From contig CAIQBO010000036.1 of NCBI GenBank assembly GCA_903870145.1, positions 1 to 64,000 of the forward strand: a stretch of DNA of 64,000 nt. Direction: 5' to 3'. This document shows, in pieces, positions 41,692-50,691 of the stretch. The stretch is from an uncultured Burkholderiales bacterium. Lineage in GTDB: Bacteria; Pseudomonadota; Gammaproteobacteria; Burkholderiales; Burkholderiaceae_C. The notes under the pieces were generated by a model. It was not told the DNA's origin. It saw only the letters and a program-made list of their open reading frames with translations, and ran no database searches. Each line of letters begins with the position of its first letter. The stretch's first letter is position 1. Position numbers and translations under genes: made by a program.

Positions 41692-42372
41692 ATGTCACAG
41701 AACACACTCAACCCGCTTTCCAAATCGCAGGACGCAGTTGCTGCGCCCAGTAGAAGAATTGTGGAGTTGCCGATGCGTTTGTTTCACACCTTCTTGGCAT
41801 TGTCATTTGCTGGCGCCTATGTCACATCAGAGAGTGAACGATTTCGAATCGTGCATGTCAGTCTGGGCTACACCTTGGTAGGCTTGATTGTGTTTCGCAT
41901 ACTTTGGGGTTTGATCGGGCCAAGGCAATCTCGCTTGAGTGCAATCTGGCGTAAATTCCAAGGCATCCAAGACTTTAAAGATGATTTCAAAACGTTCCCG
42001 GCCTCACTGCTGCAATGGAATGGCCAGACGCTGCGCAAGTTGGCCAGTGTGGTTTTGTCAGCTGCCGCTTTGCTGACTTTCGGCGTTTCATTCTTCATCG
42101 CCGCGACAGGCTATGCCGTCTACAATGAAATGACGGGCGACTGGATGGCCGAAGTGCATGAGTTTTTTGGAAATTCATTTTTGATCTTGGTTCTGGTGCA
42201 TGTGGCCGTGGTTGCCCTCTTGGTGGTTGGCAAGAAATCTCAAGGACTGCGCCCCATGTGGTCAGGGCGGCGTGAGGGCCTTGGCCCTGATGTGGCCAAA
42301 ACCAATCATCTTGTGGTGGGTTGGATGTTGGCGCTCGGTGTACTGGCTTTTCTGGTGTTCCAACTGGCTTAA
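41692..42372 (+). CDS. Cytochrome b561-type membrane cytochrome
   Basis: The 226-residue protein has four or five membrane segments with histidines suited to two b haems: MRLFHTFLAL, FRIVHVSLGY, AEVHEFFGN and LVLVHVAVV. It is of the small bacterial cytochrome b561 group that passes quinol electrons to periplasmic cytochromes, here DHC and SHP. The start at 41692 has GGAA upstream and removes seven spurious residues that would start at a TTG. The response-regulator gene follows after 25 bases. Confidence 0.9.
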   Translation: MSQNTLNPLSKSQDAVAAPSRRIVELPMRLFHTFLALSFAGAYVTSESERFRIVHVSLGYTLVGLIVFRILWGLIGPRQSRLSAIWRKFQGIQDFKDDFKTFPASLLQWNGQTLRKLASVVLSAAALLTFGVSFFIAATGYAVYNEMTGDWMAEVHEFFGNSFLILVLVHVAVVALLVVGKKSQGLRPMWSGRREGLGPDVAKTNHLVVGWMLALGVLAFLVFQLA

Positions 42373-42397
42373 CAGCTTGCCAAAGGGTTGACTGAAG

Positions 42398-43054
42398 ATG
42401 CGTGTTCTACTGGCTGAAGACGACGAGACTTTGGGTTCTGGACTCAAGGCTGGCTTGGCGCAGCATGGGTTTCAGGTGGACTGGGTGCGTGACGGGGTTG
42501 CGGCAGAGCGAGAAATGTTGACCCAGGTGCATGAAGTCGTCATTTTGGACATGGGATTGCCGCGTCAAAATGGCCTGATCAGCCTGCAAAAAATAAGGCA
42601 AAAAAATATCAAAACCCCCGTCTTGATATTGACGGCGCAAGATGCCATTCCCATGCGCATTGAGGGCCTGGATGCAGGTGCCGATGATTACTTGGTCAAG
42701 CCGGTAGACCTGCTGGAGTTGGCGGCCAGACTGCGGGCTTTGGTCAGACGTTCGCATGGTGAAATTCACAGCTCGATCACAGTCAAAGACGTCCGCTTGA
42801 ATTCAAGCACGCGGTCGGTGGAGCTGCACGGCAAACCGGTGGATTTGTCGGTCAGAGAGTTTGACTTGCTTCTGACCTTCATGATGCATGCGGGGCATGT
42901 TCTGACAAGAGATCAATTGGAAAAACATCTTTACAGCTGGGGCACCGAAGTCAGCAGCAACACCGTGGAGGTGCACATCTACCATCTTCGCAAAAAATTT
43001 GGCAATGAAGTGATCCAAACCATCAGAGGTGTGGGTTATGTCATGCCCAAATAA
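42398..43054 (+). CDS. OmpR-family response regulator (QseB-like)
   Basis: The 218-residue regulator has a receiver domain with an acidic pocket (EDDE at 7-10), a phospho-acceptor D51 in ILDMGLP and the conserved lysine in LVKPVD near 101. A winged helix (about 125-218) with LSVREFDLLLTFMMHAGHVL and TVEVHIYHLRKKFG follows. It overlaps the kinase gene. The pair is inserted in the SHP cytochrome cluster and presumably controls it in response to a redox or metabolite cue. Confidence 0.93.
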   Translation: MRVLLAEDDETLGSGLKAGLAQHGFQVDWVRDGVAAEREMLTQVHEVVILDMGLPRQNGLISLQKIRQKNIKTPVLILTAQDAIPMRIEGLDAGADDYLVKPVDLLELAARLRALVRRSHGEIHSSITVKDVRLNSSTRSVELHGKPVDLSVREFDLLLTFMMHAGHVLTRDQLEKHLYSWGTEVSSNTVEVHIYHLRKKFGNEVIQTIRGVGYVMPK

Positions 43055-44417
43055 ACCCATGGCAACATCTCTTAAGCGACCTTCTTTGCAATCGCGCTTG
43101 CTCATCTCGTTGATGGCCGTGACTGCTGCAGCATGGGTGCTGGTGCTGGGCTTGACATGGTATGAAACTGACCATGAGCTCAATGAATTGCTCGACGCGC
43201 ATTTGGCACAAACCGCATCATTTTTAGTCTTCCAATCGGGGAACGGCCATGATGACGATGCCGATTTCACCACCAGCCCAACCTTGCACAAGTACCAGCC
43301 TAGAGTGGCTTATCAAATTTGGCATGAAGGAGAGTTGGTGGTTCGCTCTGAAAAAGCCCCCGCAACGCCCTTCAGAACCGATGGCCAAAGTGGCTTAACC
43401 GATCGGTCAGTGGGCGGACAAAATTGGCGAATTTTCAGCACCCCAGGGCAAGAGAAGGACGTTTGGATTCATGTCGCTGAGCTGGGCAAATACCGTCAAG
43501 ACATTTTGTATGCTGGCCTTGAGAGTGCCATTGTTCCGCTGTTATTTGGTTTTCCATTCTTGGCCTTGTTCATTTGGTGGTCGATTCGCGTTTCTCTTGC
43601 GCCTTTGCGCAGCTTGAGTCAAGAAATTGGTTTGCGCAAGGCTTCTTCGCTGGTGCCTTTGCAAGCGGTCCATGCTGTTCAAGAAGTGCAGCCCTTGGTT
43701 CAAGCTTTGAATCAATTGTTCCAACGCGTAGAGGTACAAATGGCCAGCGAAAGGCACTTCACTTCCGATGCTGCACATGAGTTGAGAACGCCGGTGGCAG
43801 CCATTCGCATGCAGGCACAGGTTGCGCAGGGCGCGACAGACCTCGCGGACCAACAGCAAGCCCTGCGCGCGGTGCTGGAAGCTTGCGACCGAGCAACCCG
43901 TTTGATTGCACAGCTCTTGGAATTGTCCAGATTGGATGCGGCAGCGCAAATTGACGATGCTTTAACAATTGAACCTGTGGATGTCATTGCATTGACACGC
44001 CAGCAGTTGGCAGAATCAGGCCATGCTTGGATTGCCAAAAAGCAAACATTGACCTTTGATGCACCAGATGCCTTGATGCTCCAAATCAAACCTGAATGGT
44101 TCGGCATCTTGGTTAGAAATTTGATTGACAACGCAAGCCGTTACAGCCCTGAAGGCGCTTTCTTGCAAGTGACTTGGCAAGCAAGCCCCCAACCCATGTT
44201 GACAGTTCAAGACAGCGGCCCTGGCATGTCTGCAGCGGATCAAGCCAGGTTGGGCGATCGATTCTTCAGAGTGCTTGGCAACGATGCCTCAGGTTGTGGT
44301 CTTGGCTGGTCCATTGTGCGCAGAATTGCCAAGCTGAACCGAGTCAAAATCAAATTGAGCAGCAGTCAAGCTTTGGGTGGTCTGCGGGTCGACTTGGTCT
44401 GGCCTTCAATGTCGTGA
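43041..44417 (+). CDS. Sensor histidine kinase (QseC-like)
   Basis: The 458-residue kinase has a first membrane segment (about 20-41), a periplasmic sensor of about 110 residues, a second membrane segment (about 163-183), a dimerisation domain with phospho-acceptor H247 in HFTSDAAHELRTP, and an ATPase domain with NLIDNASRYSP, DSGPGMS and GCGLGWSIV. The start at 43041 has AGAGGTG upstream and overlaps the regulator gene; 43059 is an alternative. The signal is not known. Histidine and aspartate residues in the sensor (HDDDADF) could bind metal. Confidence 0.92.
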   Translation, partial: SCPNKPMATSLKRPSLQSRLLISLMAVTAAAWVLVLGLTWYETDHELNELLDAHLAQTASFLVFQSGNGHDDDADFTTSPTLHKYQPRVAYQIWHEGELVVRSEKAPATPFRTDGQSGLTDRSVGGQNWRIFSTPGQEKDVWIHVAELGKYRQDILYAGLESAIVPLLFGFPFLALFIWWSIRVSLAPLRSLSQEIGLRKASSLVPLQAVHAVQEVQPLVQALNQLFQRVEVQMASERHFTSDAAHELRTPVAAIRMQAQVAQGATDLADQQQALRAVLEACDRATRLIAQLLELSRLDAAAQIDDALTIEPVDVIALTRQQLAESGHAWIAKKQTLTFDAPDALMLQIKPEWFGILVRNLIDNASRYSPEGAFLQVTWQASPQPMLTVQDSGPGMSAADQARLGDRFFRVLGNDASGCGLGWSIVRRIAKLNRVKIKLSSSQALGGLRVDLVWPSMS

Positions 44418-44509
44418 ATGTTCCAACCTTTGTTGAGGCACATCAAGTCATTGGACACCATGAAAATCAAGCAAAGCGTAGTATGGAGTTGATCGGACCT
44501 GAAGGAGAA

Positions 44510-44998
44510 ATGATGAAAAAAAACTGCATGCATAACTTGGCTTACACGTCTTTTGCGTTGGCTTTGTCGTTGGCAAGCGCCGGTGCCATGGCTCAAACTT
44601 ACCGCGTCAATGTGCAGCCACTCATCAAAGCCCAATGTGCCGACTGCCATGGCGCTTTGGCGCCAACGCTGGCTGAATTCAAATTAGCCGAAGAGAAATA
44701 CAAAAAAGAAAAGCTGGGGCCACGCACTGACACCTACGAAAACTTGTTGCAAATAGTTGTATACCCCGACTCGGGCGCTTTCATGCGCCGCATGGACGAC
44801 GGCTCCAATACGGGTGATAAAAAGCCCGGCAACATGTACAAGTACTTGGGGGATACAGATTCGGAGCGCCAAGCGAACCTCACCATGCTCAAAGCCTGGG
44901 TGGGTGAGGGCGGCTGGAACTTGAATCGATGGGGTGCCCGCGGCGACGTTGCGGGCATTACCAAAGAGCAGATGGACAAAGTCAAAGTGAAGTATTAA
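44510..44998 (+). CDS. Monohaem c-type cytochrome of the SHP cluster
   Basis: The 162-residue protein has a signal peptide (about 1-29, ending AMAQ) and one CADCH haem site at 43-47, near the N-terminus of the mature protein. The rest is polar, with MYKYLGDTDSERQ and WVGEGGWNLNRWGARGD near the end. It is not assigned to a named cytochrome, though similar proteins occur with quinol-linked respiratory clusters. It follows the kinase gene after 92 bases with its own AAGGAG site and may be the final member of this redox unit. Confidence 0.8.
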   Translation: MMKKNCMHNLAYTSFALALSLASAGAMAQTYRVNVQPLIKAQCADCHGALAPTLAEFKLAEEKYKKEKLGPRTDTYENLLQIVVYPDSGAFMRRMDDGSNTGDKKPGNMYKYLGDTDSERQANLTMLKAWVGEGGWNLNRWGARGDVAGITKEQMDKVKVKY

Positions 44999-45025
44999 GT
45001 TGCCAGCTGCCCCGCTGCATTGATC

Positions 45026-47785
45026 CTACTTTTTGGAGGCTGCCACAAAGTCTCCTGCATACACATTCAAAAATTTCGCAGGGTCGAATGACTTGCGAAT
45101 GGCGGCATTCACCTCCTCCAGAGTGGCCGCTTCAATCTGTGCATCAATTTTTTCCACGAACGCCAGTGTCCGATTGGCTGCAGCTCGTGCCACATGGCCT
45201 GCCGCCAATTCGCTATCTTGCGCGCGGTCGATTTTGCGCTCCTCTTGCAAGCCTTTTTTGGCGTCGACCAACTCTTCAGCGGTGACCCCGTCTTTGACAA
45301 AGCGTGCCAATTCTTCTTGCACTGCAGTTTTGAGCTTGCTTAAATTTTGCGGTGCGTAGATGGCGTACATCACCCACATGCCAGAGGGCTCAAACGAGCT
45401 GGCACTCAACTGGCTGAGTGCGCCGTAGCTCAGCCCATCCTTTTGGCGCAAGCGATCTAACAGGCGTGATTTAAATCCGCCACCCAAGACGCGGTTGGCC
45501 AATTGCAGGGGGACAAAATCAGCTTGCGTGTCTTGCAAGGCCAAAGGCAAAGCTGCCACGAAAAAGGCATTGGCTTTGTCGGGGGCTTCCAGCTGAATGA
45601 CTTCAGGCTTGGCAGGCTTGGGCTCGGCTTTCAGGCGGACATAATTTTGATTGCTTTTCCAATCCCCAAAGAGATTCTCTATTTGCGCTTTGACAGTGGC
45701 ACTGTCGAAATCACCTACCAAGGCAAATTCACTGTGATTGATGCCGTAGAAAGCGCTGTGAAATTGCTGAACTTGTTGCAGCTTGGCGTCTTTCAGTGCG
45801 GCAATGGATTCGTCCAGCGTGCGGGCCGCACGAACATCCCCTTTTTTGTAGACATCCAGCGCCAACAACATGGCTTGAGAGCCCATGGCGTTGGGTTCAC
45901 TGCGTCGGCTTTCAAGTCCTGCCGTGCTCTCTTGTACCAGGAGATCAAACTCTTTGGGCGTGAAGGTGGGCTTGCGCAAGATGTCACGGATGAGGTTCAG
46001 GACTTCTGGCAAATTCTTGCGCAGAGAATCAAAGCGCACTGTGACAGTTTGACCGCCACCCATGACTACAACTTGTGTTTTCAATTCGTCCAGCTTGGCA
46101 GAGATATCGGAGCGTTGTAAATTGGCGGCTCCCCGCAGTAATAAATTCGCTGTGAGGTTGGAAGTGGTGGCTTGATTGAACAGCGAAGCTTCATCACCAA
46201 AGCGCAGCGTGAAGTAGCCGCTGACTGTTTCGCCTCGCGTTTTCTTGGGCGTGAAAATAAGCTTCATGCCGCTGGCCAGGGCCAGGCGCTGCGTGCGCTT
46301 TTCAATGTTGGCAGGGCTGATGTCAAAGACTTCACCCTCGCTGGCAGCGGCCTTGCCTTTGTAATCTGCCACCAGTTTGGGGATGTCAACGGCGGCAGGC
46401 ATCTTGGTGCGATCGGGTGCGGCGGTCGGAATGAATTGACCCAAGGTGCGATTGCTTTCCTTGAAGTAGTTCAACCCTGCGGATTGGAGGTCTGAGACCT
46501 TCAAGTTCTCAATGCGATCACGTTGCAAGAAGAATAAGCGCCAGTCGCCATTGGCAATCGACTCTGAAAGCTGAACAGCCAATCTTTGCGGGTCGTTGAT
46601 GGTCTTGTCGATGTCGCCCAAGAGGCTGGCTTTGGCACGCTTTAATTCTTCTTCGGTGATGGGATTTTTTTGCAAGCCTTCGACTTCCTCCAGTAGAACG
46701 CTGCGCGCTTGGGCCAAGTTTTGAGTTTTGCCCAATTCAGCCATGAAGATCACATAGCCAGCCTCGGCCAGGTCAAAATTCCAGGGGCCTACGTTCACAG
46801 CCAACTTCTTTTCCACCAAGTTTTTATGCAATCTGCCGTTGGGGGTTCCAGCCAAAATTTCACTCAAAGCCGCCATGGCCGCGGCGTCCACATGGCTGCC
46901 TGCGGAGGTGTGATAGAGCACTGCTGAGAGTTGTGTGTCGCCCGTTTTGCGCACCGTGATTTCACGGCCACCTTCTTGCACGGGGTCTTGCGTGTAGGTG
47001 GGCTCCAGGGTGCGCGTTGGTTTGGCGATGCTGCCAAATGTTTGGGTGATCAAGTTCAATGTGGCAGCAACATCCAACTTGCCAGCCACCAGCAGCACCG
47101 CGTTGTCGGGTTGGTAGTACTTGCGGTAGAAGTTTTGAAGATTTTCAATCTTGACATTTTCAACGTCGGTGCGCGCGCCAATGGTTGACTTGCCGTAGTT
47201 GTGCCAGTCGAAAGCGGTGGATGCCATGCGCTGCCACAGCGATCTGTGGGGGCTGTTCTCGCCGCTTTCCATTTCATTGCGAACCACAGAAAATTCGGTG
47301 TCCAAATCTTTGCGGGAAATCAAGCTGTTGACCATGCGATCGGCTTCCATTTCCAGAGCCCATTTTAAATTTTCCGGATTGGCGGGAAAGGTCTCGTAGT
47401 AATTGGTGCGGTCGTAAAACGTGCTGCCGTTGGAATCCATGCCGCGCTTGCCAAGCTCTTGCATGATGTTGCCCCGTGTAGGTGTGCCCTTGAACACCAT
47501 GTGCTCAAGCAAATGCGCCATGCCGGTTTCACCATAGTTTTCATGACGACTGCCAACCAAATATGTGATGTTGACGGTGGTGGTGGGTTTGGATGCATCG
47601 GGCGCGAGCAACACCCGCAGGCCATTGGGCAGGCGGTACTCGCTGATGCCTTCGACCTGCACCAGCACCTTCAAGGCGTGTGAGTTGGTGTTGGTTGGGG
47701 CGTTGGCCGTGTTTTGAGCGTGGCTCCATGAGGGGGTCAGTAAAACTGAAGCAATCAATGTCAGCTGAATAAGTTGTGTGCGCAT
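45026..47785 (-). CDS. M16-family zinc metallopeptidase
   Basis: The 919-residue protein has a signal peptide (about 1-24) and two tandem M16 (pitrilysin/insulinase) halves. The inverted zinc motif HLLEH is at 91-95, in GETGMAHLLEHMVFKGT, and a downstream ligand glutamate in SVVRNEMESGEN completes it. The second half is catalytically silent, as usual. It is exported and probably degrades peptides in the periplasm. It converges with the cytochrome gene and diverges from the second BMP protein gene. The substrate is unknown. Confidence 0.92.
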   Translation of the reverse strand: MRTQLIQLTLIASVLLTPSWSHAQNTANAPTNTNSHALKVLVQVEGISEYRLPNGLRVLLAPDASKPTTTVNITYLVGSRHENYGETGMAHLLEHMVFKGTPTRGNIMQELGKRGMDSNGSTFYDRTNYYETFPANPENLKWALEMEADRMVNSLISRKDLDTEFSVVRNEMESGENSPHRSLWQRMASTAFDWHNYGKSTIGARTDVENVKIENLQNFYRKYYQPDNAVLLVAGKLDVAATLNLITQTFGSIAKPTRTLEPTYTQDPVQEGGREITVRKTGDTQLSAVLYHTSAGSHVDAAAMAALSEILAGTPNGRLHKNLVEKKLAVNVGPWNFDLAEAGYVIFMAELGKTQNLAQARSVLLEEVEGLQKNPITEEELKRAKASLLGDIDKTINDPQRLAVQLSESIANGDWRLFFLQRDRIENLKVSDLQSAGLNYFKESNRTLGQFIPTAAPDRTKMPAAVDIPKLVADYKGKAAASEGEVFDISPANIEKRTQRLALASGMKLIFTPKKTRGETVSGYFTLRFGDEASLFNQATTSNLTANLLLRGAANLQRSDISAKLDELKTQVVVMGGGQTVTVRFDSLRKNLPEVLNLIRDILRKPTFTPKEFDLLVQESTAGLESRRSEPNAMGSQAMLLALDVYKKGDVRAARTLDESIAALKDAKLQQVQQFHSAFYGINHSEFALVGDFDSATVKAQIENLFGDWKSNQNYVRLKAEPKPAKPEVIQLEAPDKANAFFVAALPLALQDTQADFVPLQLANRVLGGGFKSRLLDRLRQKDGLSYGALSQLSASSFEPSGMWVMYAIYAPQNLSKLKTAVQEELARFVKDGVTAEELVDAKKGLQEERKIDRAQDSELAAGHVARAAANRTLAFVEKIDAQIEAATLEEVNAAIRKSFDPAKFLNVYAGDFVAASKK

Positions 47786-47903
47786 GAATCTTTTGGCGAA
47801 TGAGAAAAATGCAGTTTATACACCTGCTTTAGAATAAGGACGAAATGCCTGCGCTGCGGCGGGTATTTATTTTGCTCAACCCGCAGCCATGTAGAGGACT
47901 ACC

Positions 47904-48998
47904 ATGTATAAAAACCTCGCAGCCGTGTTCGCGGCCGCCTGCTTTTTGCCGCCCCTTTCAAGCCTTGCCGCAGAGCCTGCACAACAAGCAGTCAAAAGCC
48001 CTGTCAAAGCCGCTTTCGTTTACGTCACACCCGTTTTTGAAGCAGGTTGGACCCATCAGCATGACGAAGGCAGAAAGGCTGTAGAAAAAGCTTTAGGCGC
48101 GTCGGTCAAAACCACCTTGGTTGAAAATGTGGCGGAGGGCGCAGATGCAGAGCGCGTGGTGCGCGACTTGGCCCAGCAAGGCCACGACATCATCTTCACC
48201 ACCAGTTTTGGCTACATGGAGCCCACTTTGAAAGTGGCCCATGATTTTCCCAATGTGAAGTTTGAATCCATTACAGGCTACAAAACTCAGGCTAATGTTT
48301 CGACGGCCAATGCACGTTATTACGAAGGGCGCTATCTGGCAGGTGTGGCAGCAGGGCGCATGACGCAAAGTCATGTGGCAGGCTACGTGGCGGGCTTTCC
48401 CATTCCAGAGGTGCTGCAAGGCTTGAATGCATTCACCTTGGGCATGCGCTCAGTTAATCCTCAGGCCCAAGTCAAGGTGCTGTGGCTTAACACCTGGTTT
48501 GATCCTGCCAAAGAGCGCGACGCTGCCATGACCTTGTTCAACCAATCGGCCGATGTGATTGCGTTTCACACCGCGTCGTCGGCCGTGATGGCCGCAGCCC
48601 AAGAGCGTGGCAAGATGGCCATTGCCTACCATTCGGACATGCGAAAAGTTGCCCCCGATGCACAACTCTTGGCTGTGACGCACGAGTGGGGTGCCTACTA
48701 CACGCAGCGTGTGCGCCAGGTGCAGCAAGGCCAGTGGCGCTCAGGCAATGTCTGGGGTGGGACGAAAGAGGGCATGGTGCGCGTGGGTGACTTTGGCCCC
48801 AAATTGCCGCTCAAAGTGCGTGAAGAAATTTTGCAATTGCAAAAAGAAATTGCGCTTGGCAAACGCCATCCGTTCACAGGCCCCATGCTGGACAACGAAG
48901 GCAAAACGATGGTGGCTGCAGGTCAAACATTGAGTGACCTTCAAATCTTGAACATGAACTACGCGGTCATGGGTGTGGTGGGCAAAGTTACGCCCTGA
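47904..48998 (+). CDS. Second BMP-family periplasmic substrate-binding protein
   Basis: The 364-residue protein is a clear paralogue of the BMP protein at 39518-40636. Shared segments include FVYVTPVFEAGWTHQHDEGR, TTSFGYMEPTLKVAHDF, ITGYKTQANV and GFPIPEVLQGLNAFTLGMRS. It has an ordinary cleavable signal (ending SLAAE) without a lipobox, so it should be soluble in the periplasm. No permease or ATPase genes lie next to it. It may feed the importer at 35982-39473 with a different ligand, or serve another system. Confidence 0.88.
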   Translation: MYKNLAAVFAAACFLPPLSSLAAEPAQQAVKSPVKAAFVYVTPVFEAGWTHQHDEGRKAVEKALGASVKTTLVENVAEGADAERVVRDLAQQGHDIIFTTSFGYMEPTLKVAHDFPNVKFESITGYKTQANVSTANARYYEGRYLAGVAAGRMTQSHVAGYVAGFPIPEVLQGLNAFTLGMRSVNPQAQVKVLWLNTWFDPAKERDAAMTLFNQSADVIAFHTASSAVMAAAQERGKMAIAYHSDMRKVAPDAQLLAVTHEWGAYYTQRVRQVQQGQWRSGNVWGGTKEGMVRVGDFGPKLPLKVREEILQLQKEIALGKRHPFTGPMLDNEGKTMVAAGQTLSDLQILNMNYAVMGVVGKVTP

Positions 48999-49011
48999 TG
49001 CACGGGCCTTT

Positions 49012-49983
49012 TCAATTGTCCAACTGAATGTTGCGGGCCTTGGCCAACTGGCTCCAGCGCGCCAAGTCGGCTTTCATGTACGCGGCAAATTCCACGGGCT
49101 TCATGGGCATCAATTCAACGGCCTCGGAGCTCAATTTTTCTTTGAAGTCGGGTTGGGCGAGCACGGCCAGCATGGCGTCGTTGAGTACTTTCACAATGGC
49201 TGCAGGTATGTTGGCTGGGCCCACCACGCCATACCACTGCTGGGCGTCAAAGCCTTTCAAGCCGGCCTCTTCCAAGGTGGGCACGTCTTTGACCTGCGGG
49301 TGGCGTTTGCTGCCTGTCACGGCAATGGCGCGAATGCGCCCACTGCGGATGTGCGGCAGGGCTGCTGCCAAACCCGGGAACATCATCTGCGTTTGGCCGC
49401 CAATCAAATCGGTGATGGCCGGTGCAATGCCCCGATAGGGAATGTGCACCATGAAGCTGTTGGTTTGCAGTTTGAACAGCTCCGCGGTCAAGTGGGTCAA
49501 TGAGCCGGCCCCAGCTGAGCCGTAAGACAAGCGGCCAGGGTTTTGTTTGACGTAATCTAAAAAAGCTTGGATGTTCTGCGGTGGCAAACTGGTGTTGATG
49601 CACAAGACATTGGGGGTTGAGCCAATCATGCCAATGGGCGTGAAGTCGTTCACGGCGTCATAGGGCAGTTTGCGCGTGGCAGGCGCGGTGCCGTGGGTGG
49701 CCACGTAGCCTTGCATCAAGGTGTAGCCATCTGCTGGCGCGCGCGCGGTGTTTTGCGAGGCAATCACGCCCCCACCACCGCCTATGTTGTCCACCACGAG
49801 GCTTTGCCCTAGCACTTTGGACCAGCGCTCGCACAGTGCTCGCCCAACCATGTCCGAGCCCCCGCCTGCTGCCACAGGCACGATGTAACGTATAGGCTTG
49901 TTGGGGAAGGCGCTTTGTGCGGAACTCACGCTGGGCAGGCTCCACAGCAAAGGGCTGGCTTGCAGCAGGGTGCGTCGTTTCAT
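49012..49983 (-). CDS. Bug/TctC-family periplasmic binding protein
   Basis: The 323-residue protein is of the Bug family, which is strongly expanded in Burkholderiales and usually binds carboxylates. It has a signal peptide (about 1-22), then FPNKPIRYIVPVAAGGGSDM and YGSAGAGSLTHLTAELFKL. The start at 49983 (MKRRTLLQ) is chosen over 50058. It stands alone between the second BMP gene and dcd, with no TctAB membrane genes. The ligand is unknown. Confidence 0.9.
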   Translation of the reverse strand: MKRRTLLQASPLLWSLPSVSSAQSAFPNKPIRYIVPVAAGGGSDMVGRALCERWSKVLGQSLVVDNIGGGGGVIASQNTARAPADGYTLMQGYVATHGTAPATRKLPYDAVNDFTPIGMIGSTPNVLCINTSLPPQNIQAFLDYVKQNPGRLSYGSAGAGSLTHLTAELFKLQTNSFMVHIPYRGIAPAITDLIGGQTQMMFPGLAAALPHIRSGRIRAIAVTGSKRHPQVKDVPTLEEAGLKGFDAQQWYGVVGPANIPAAIVKVLNDAMLAVLAQPDFKEKLSSEAVELMPMKPVEFAAYMKADLARWSQLAKARNIQLDN

Positions 49984-50101
49984 GGTGGCTTGCCCTTTTT
50001 TGTTGGACCAGTGATCTTGCACAAAGTTTAGCCCACTGCTTGAAAATTCTTTGCCCACAGCGGCACTCTACAATGAGGCCATTCACCTGCAAGAGACTTT
50101 T

Positions 50102-50671
50102 ATGACGATCAAAAGCGACAAATGGATCCGCCGCATGGCACAAGAGCACGGCATGATCGAGCCCTTTGAACCTGGCCAAGTCAGGCAAAACGCTCAGGGC
50201 GAAAAAATTGTGAGTTATGGCACCAGCAGCTACGGCTACGACATTCGCTGCGCCCCCGAGTTCAAGGTCTTCACCAACATCTACAGCACGGTGGTGGACC
50301 CCAAAAATTTTGATGAAAAAAGCTTTGTCGATATTCACGCCGATGTGTGTGTGATCCCGCCCAACAGCTTTGCTTTGGCGCGCACTTTGGAGTACTTTCG
50401 TATTCCTCGCAATGTGTTGACCATTTGTTTGGGCAAAAGCACTTACGCGCGCTGCGGCATCATCGTCAACGTCACGCCCTTTGAGCCCGAATGGGAAGGC
50501 TATGTGACGCTGGAATTCAGCAACACCACACCGCTGCCTGCAAAGATCTACGCGGGTGAGGGCTGCGCCCAAGTCTTGTTCTTTGAAAGCGACGAAGTTT
50601 GTGAGACCAGCTACAAAGATCGGGGTGGAAAATACCAGGGTCAAGTCGGTGTTACCCTGCCCAAGACCTAA
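50102..50671 (+). CDS. dcd: dCTP deaminase
   Basis: The enzyme deaminates dCTP to dUTP for thymidylate synthesis. The 189-residue protein has [21 protein letters not shown]-type residues ([13 protein letters not shown]) and [20 protein letters not shown], with the catalytic glutamate. Length equals that of the homotrimeric bacterial enzyme. The start at 50102 is chosen because the upstream in-frame part is promoter-like. rhlE follows after 20 bases. Confidence 0.97.
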   Translation: MTIKSDKWIRRMAQEHGMIEPFEPGQVRQNAQGEKIVSYGTSSYGYDIRCAPEFKVFTNIYSTVVDPKNFDEKSFVDIHADVCVIPPNSFALARTLEYFRIPRNVLTICLGKSTYARCGIIVNVTPFEPEWEGYVTLEFSNTTPLPAKIYAGEGCAQVLFFESDEVCETSYKDRGGKYQGQVGVTLPKT

Positions 50672-50691
50672 AGTGCGACAATAGCGGGTTA

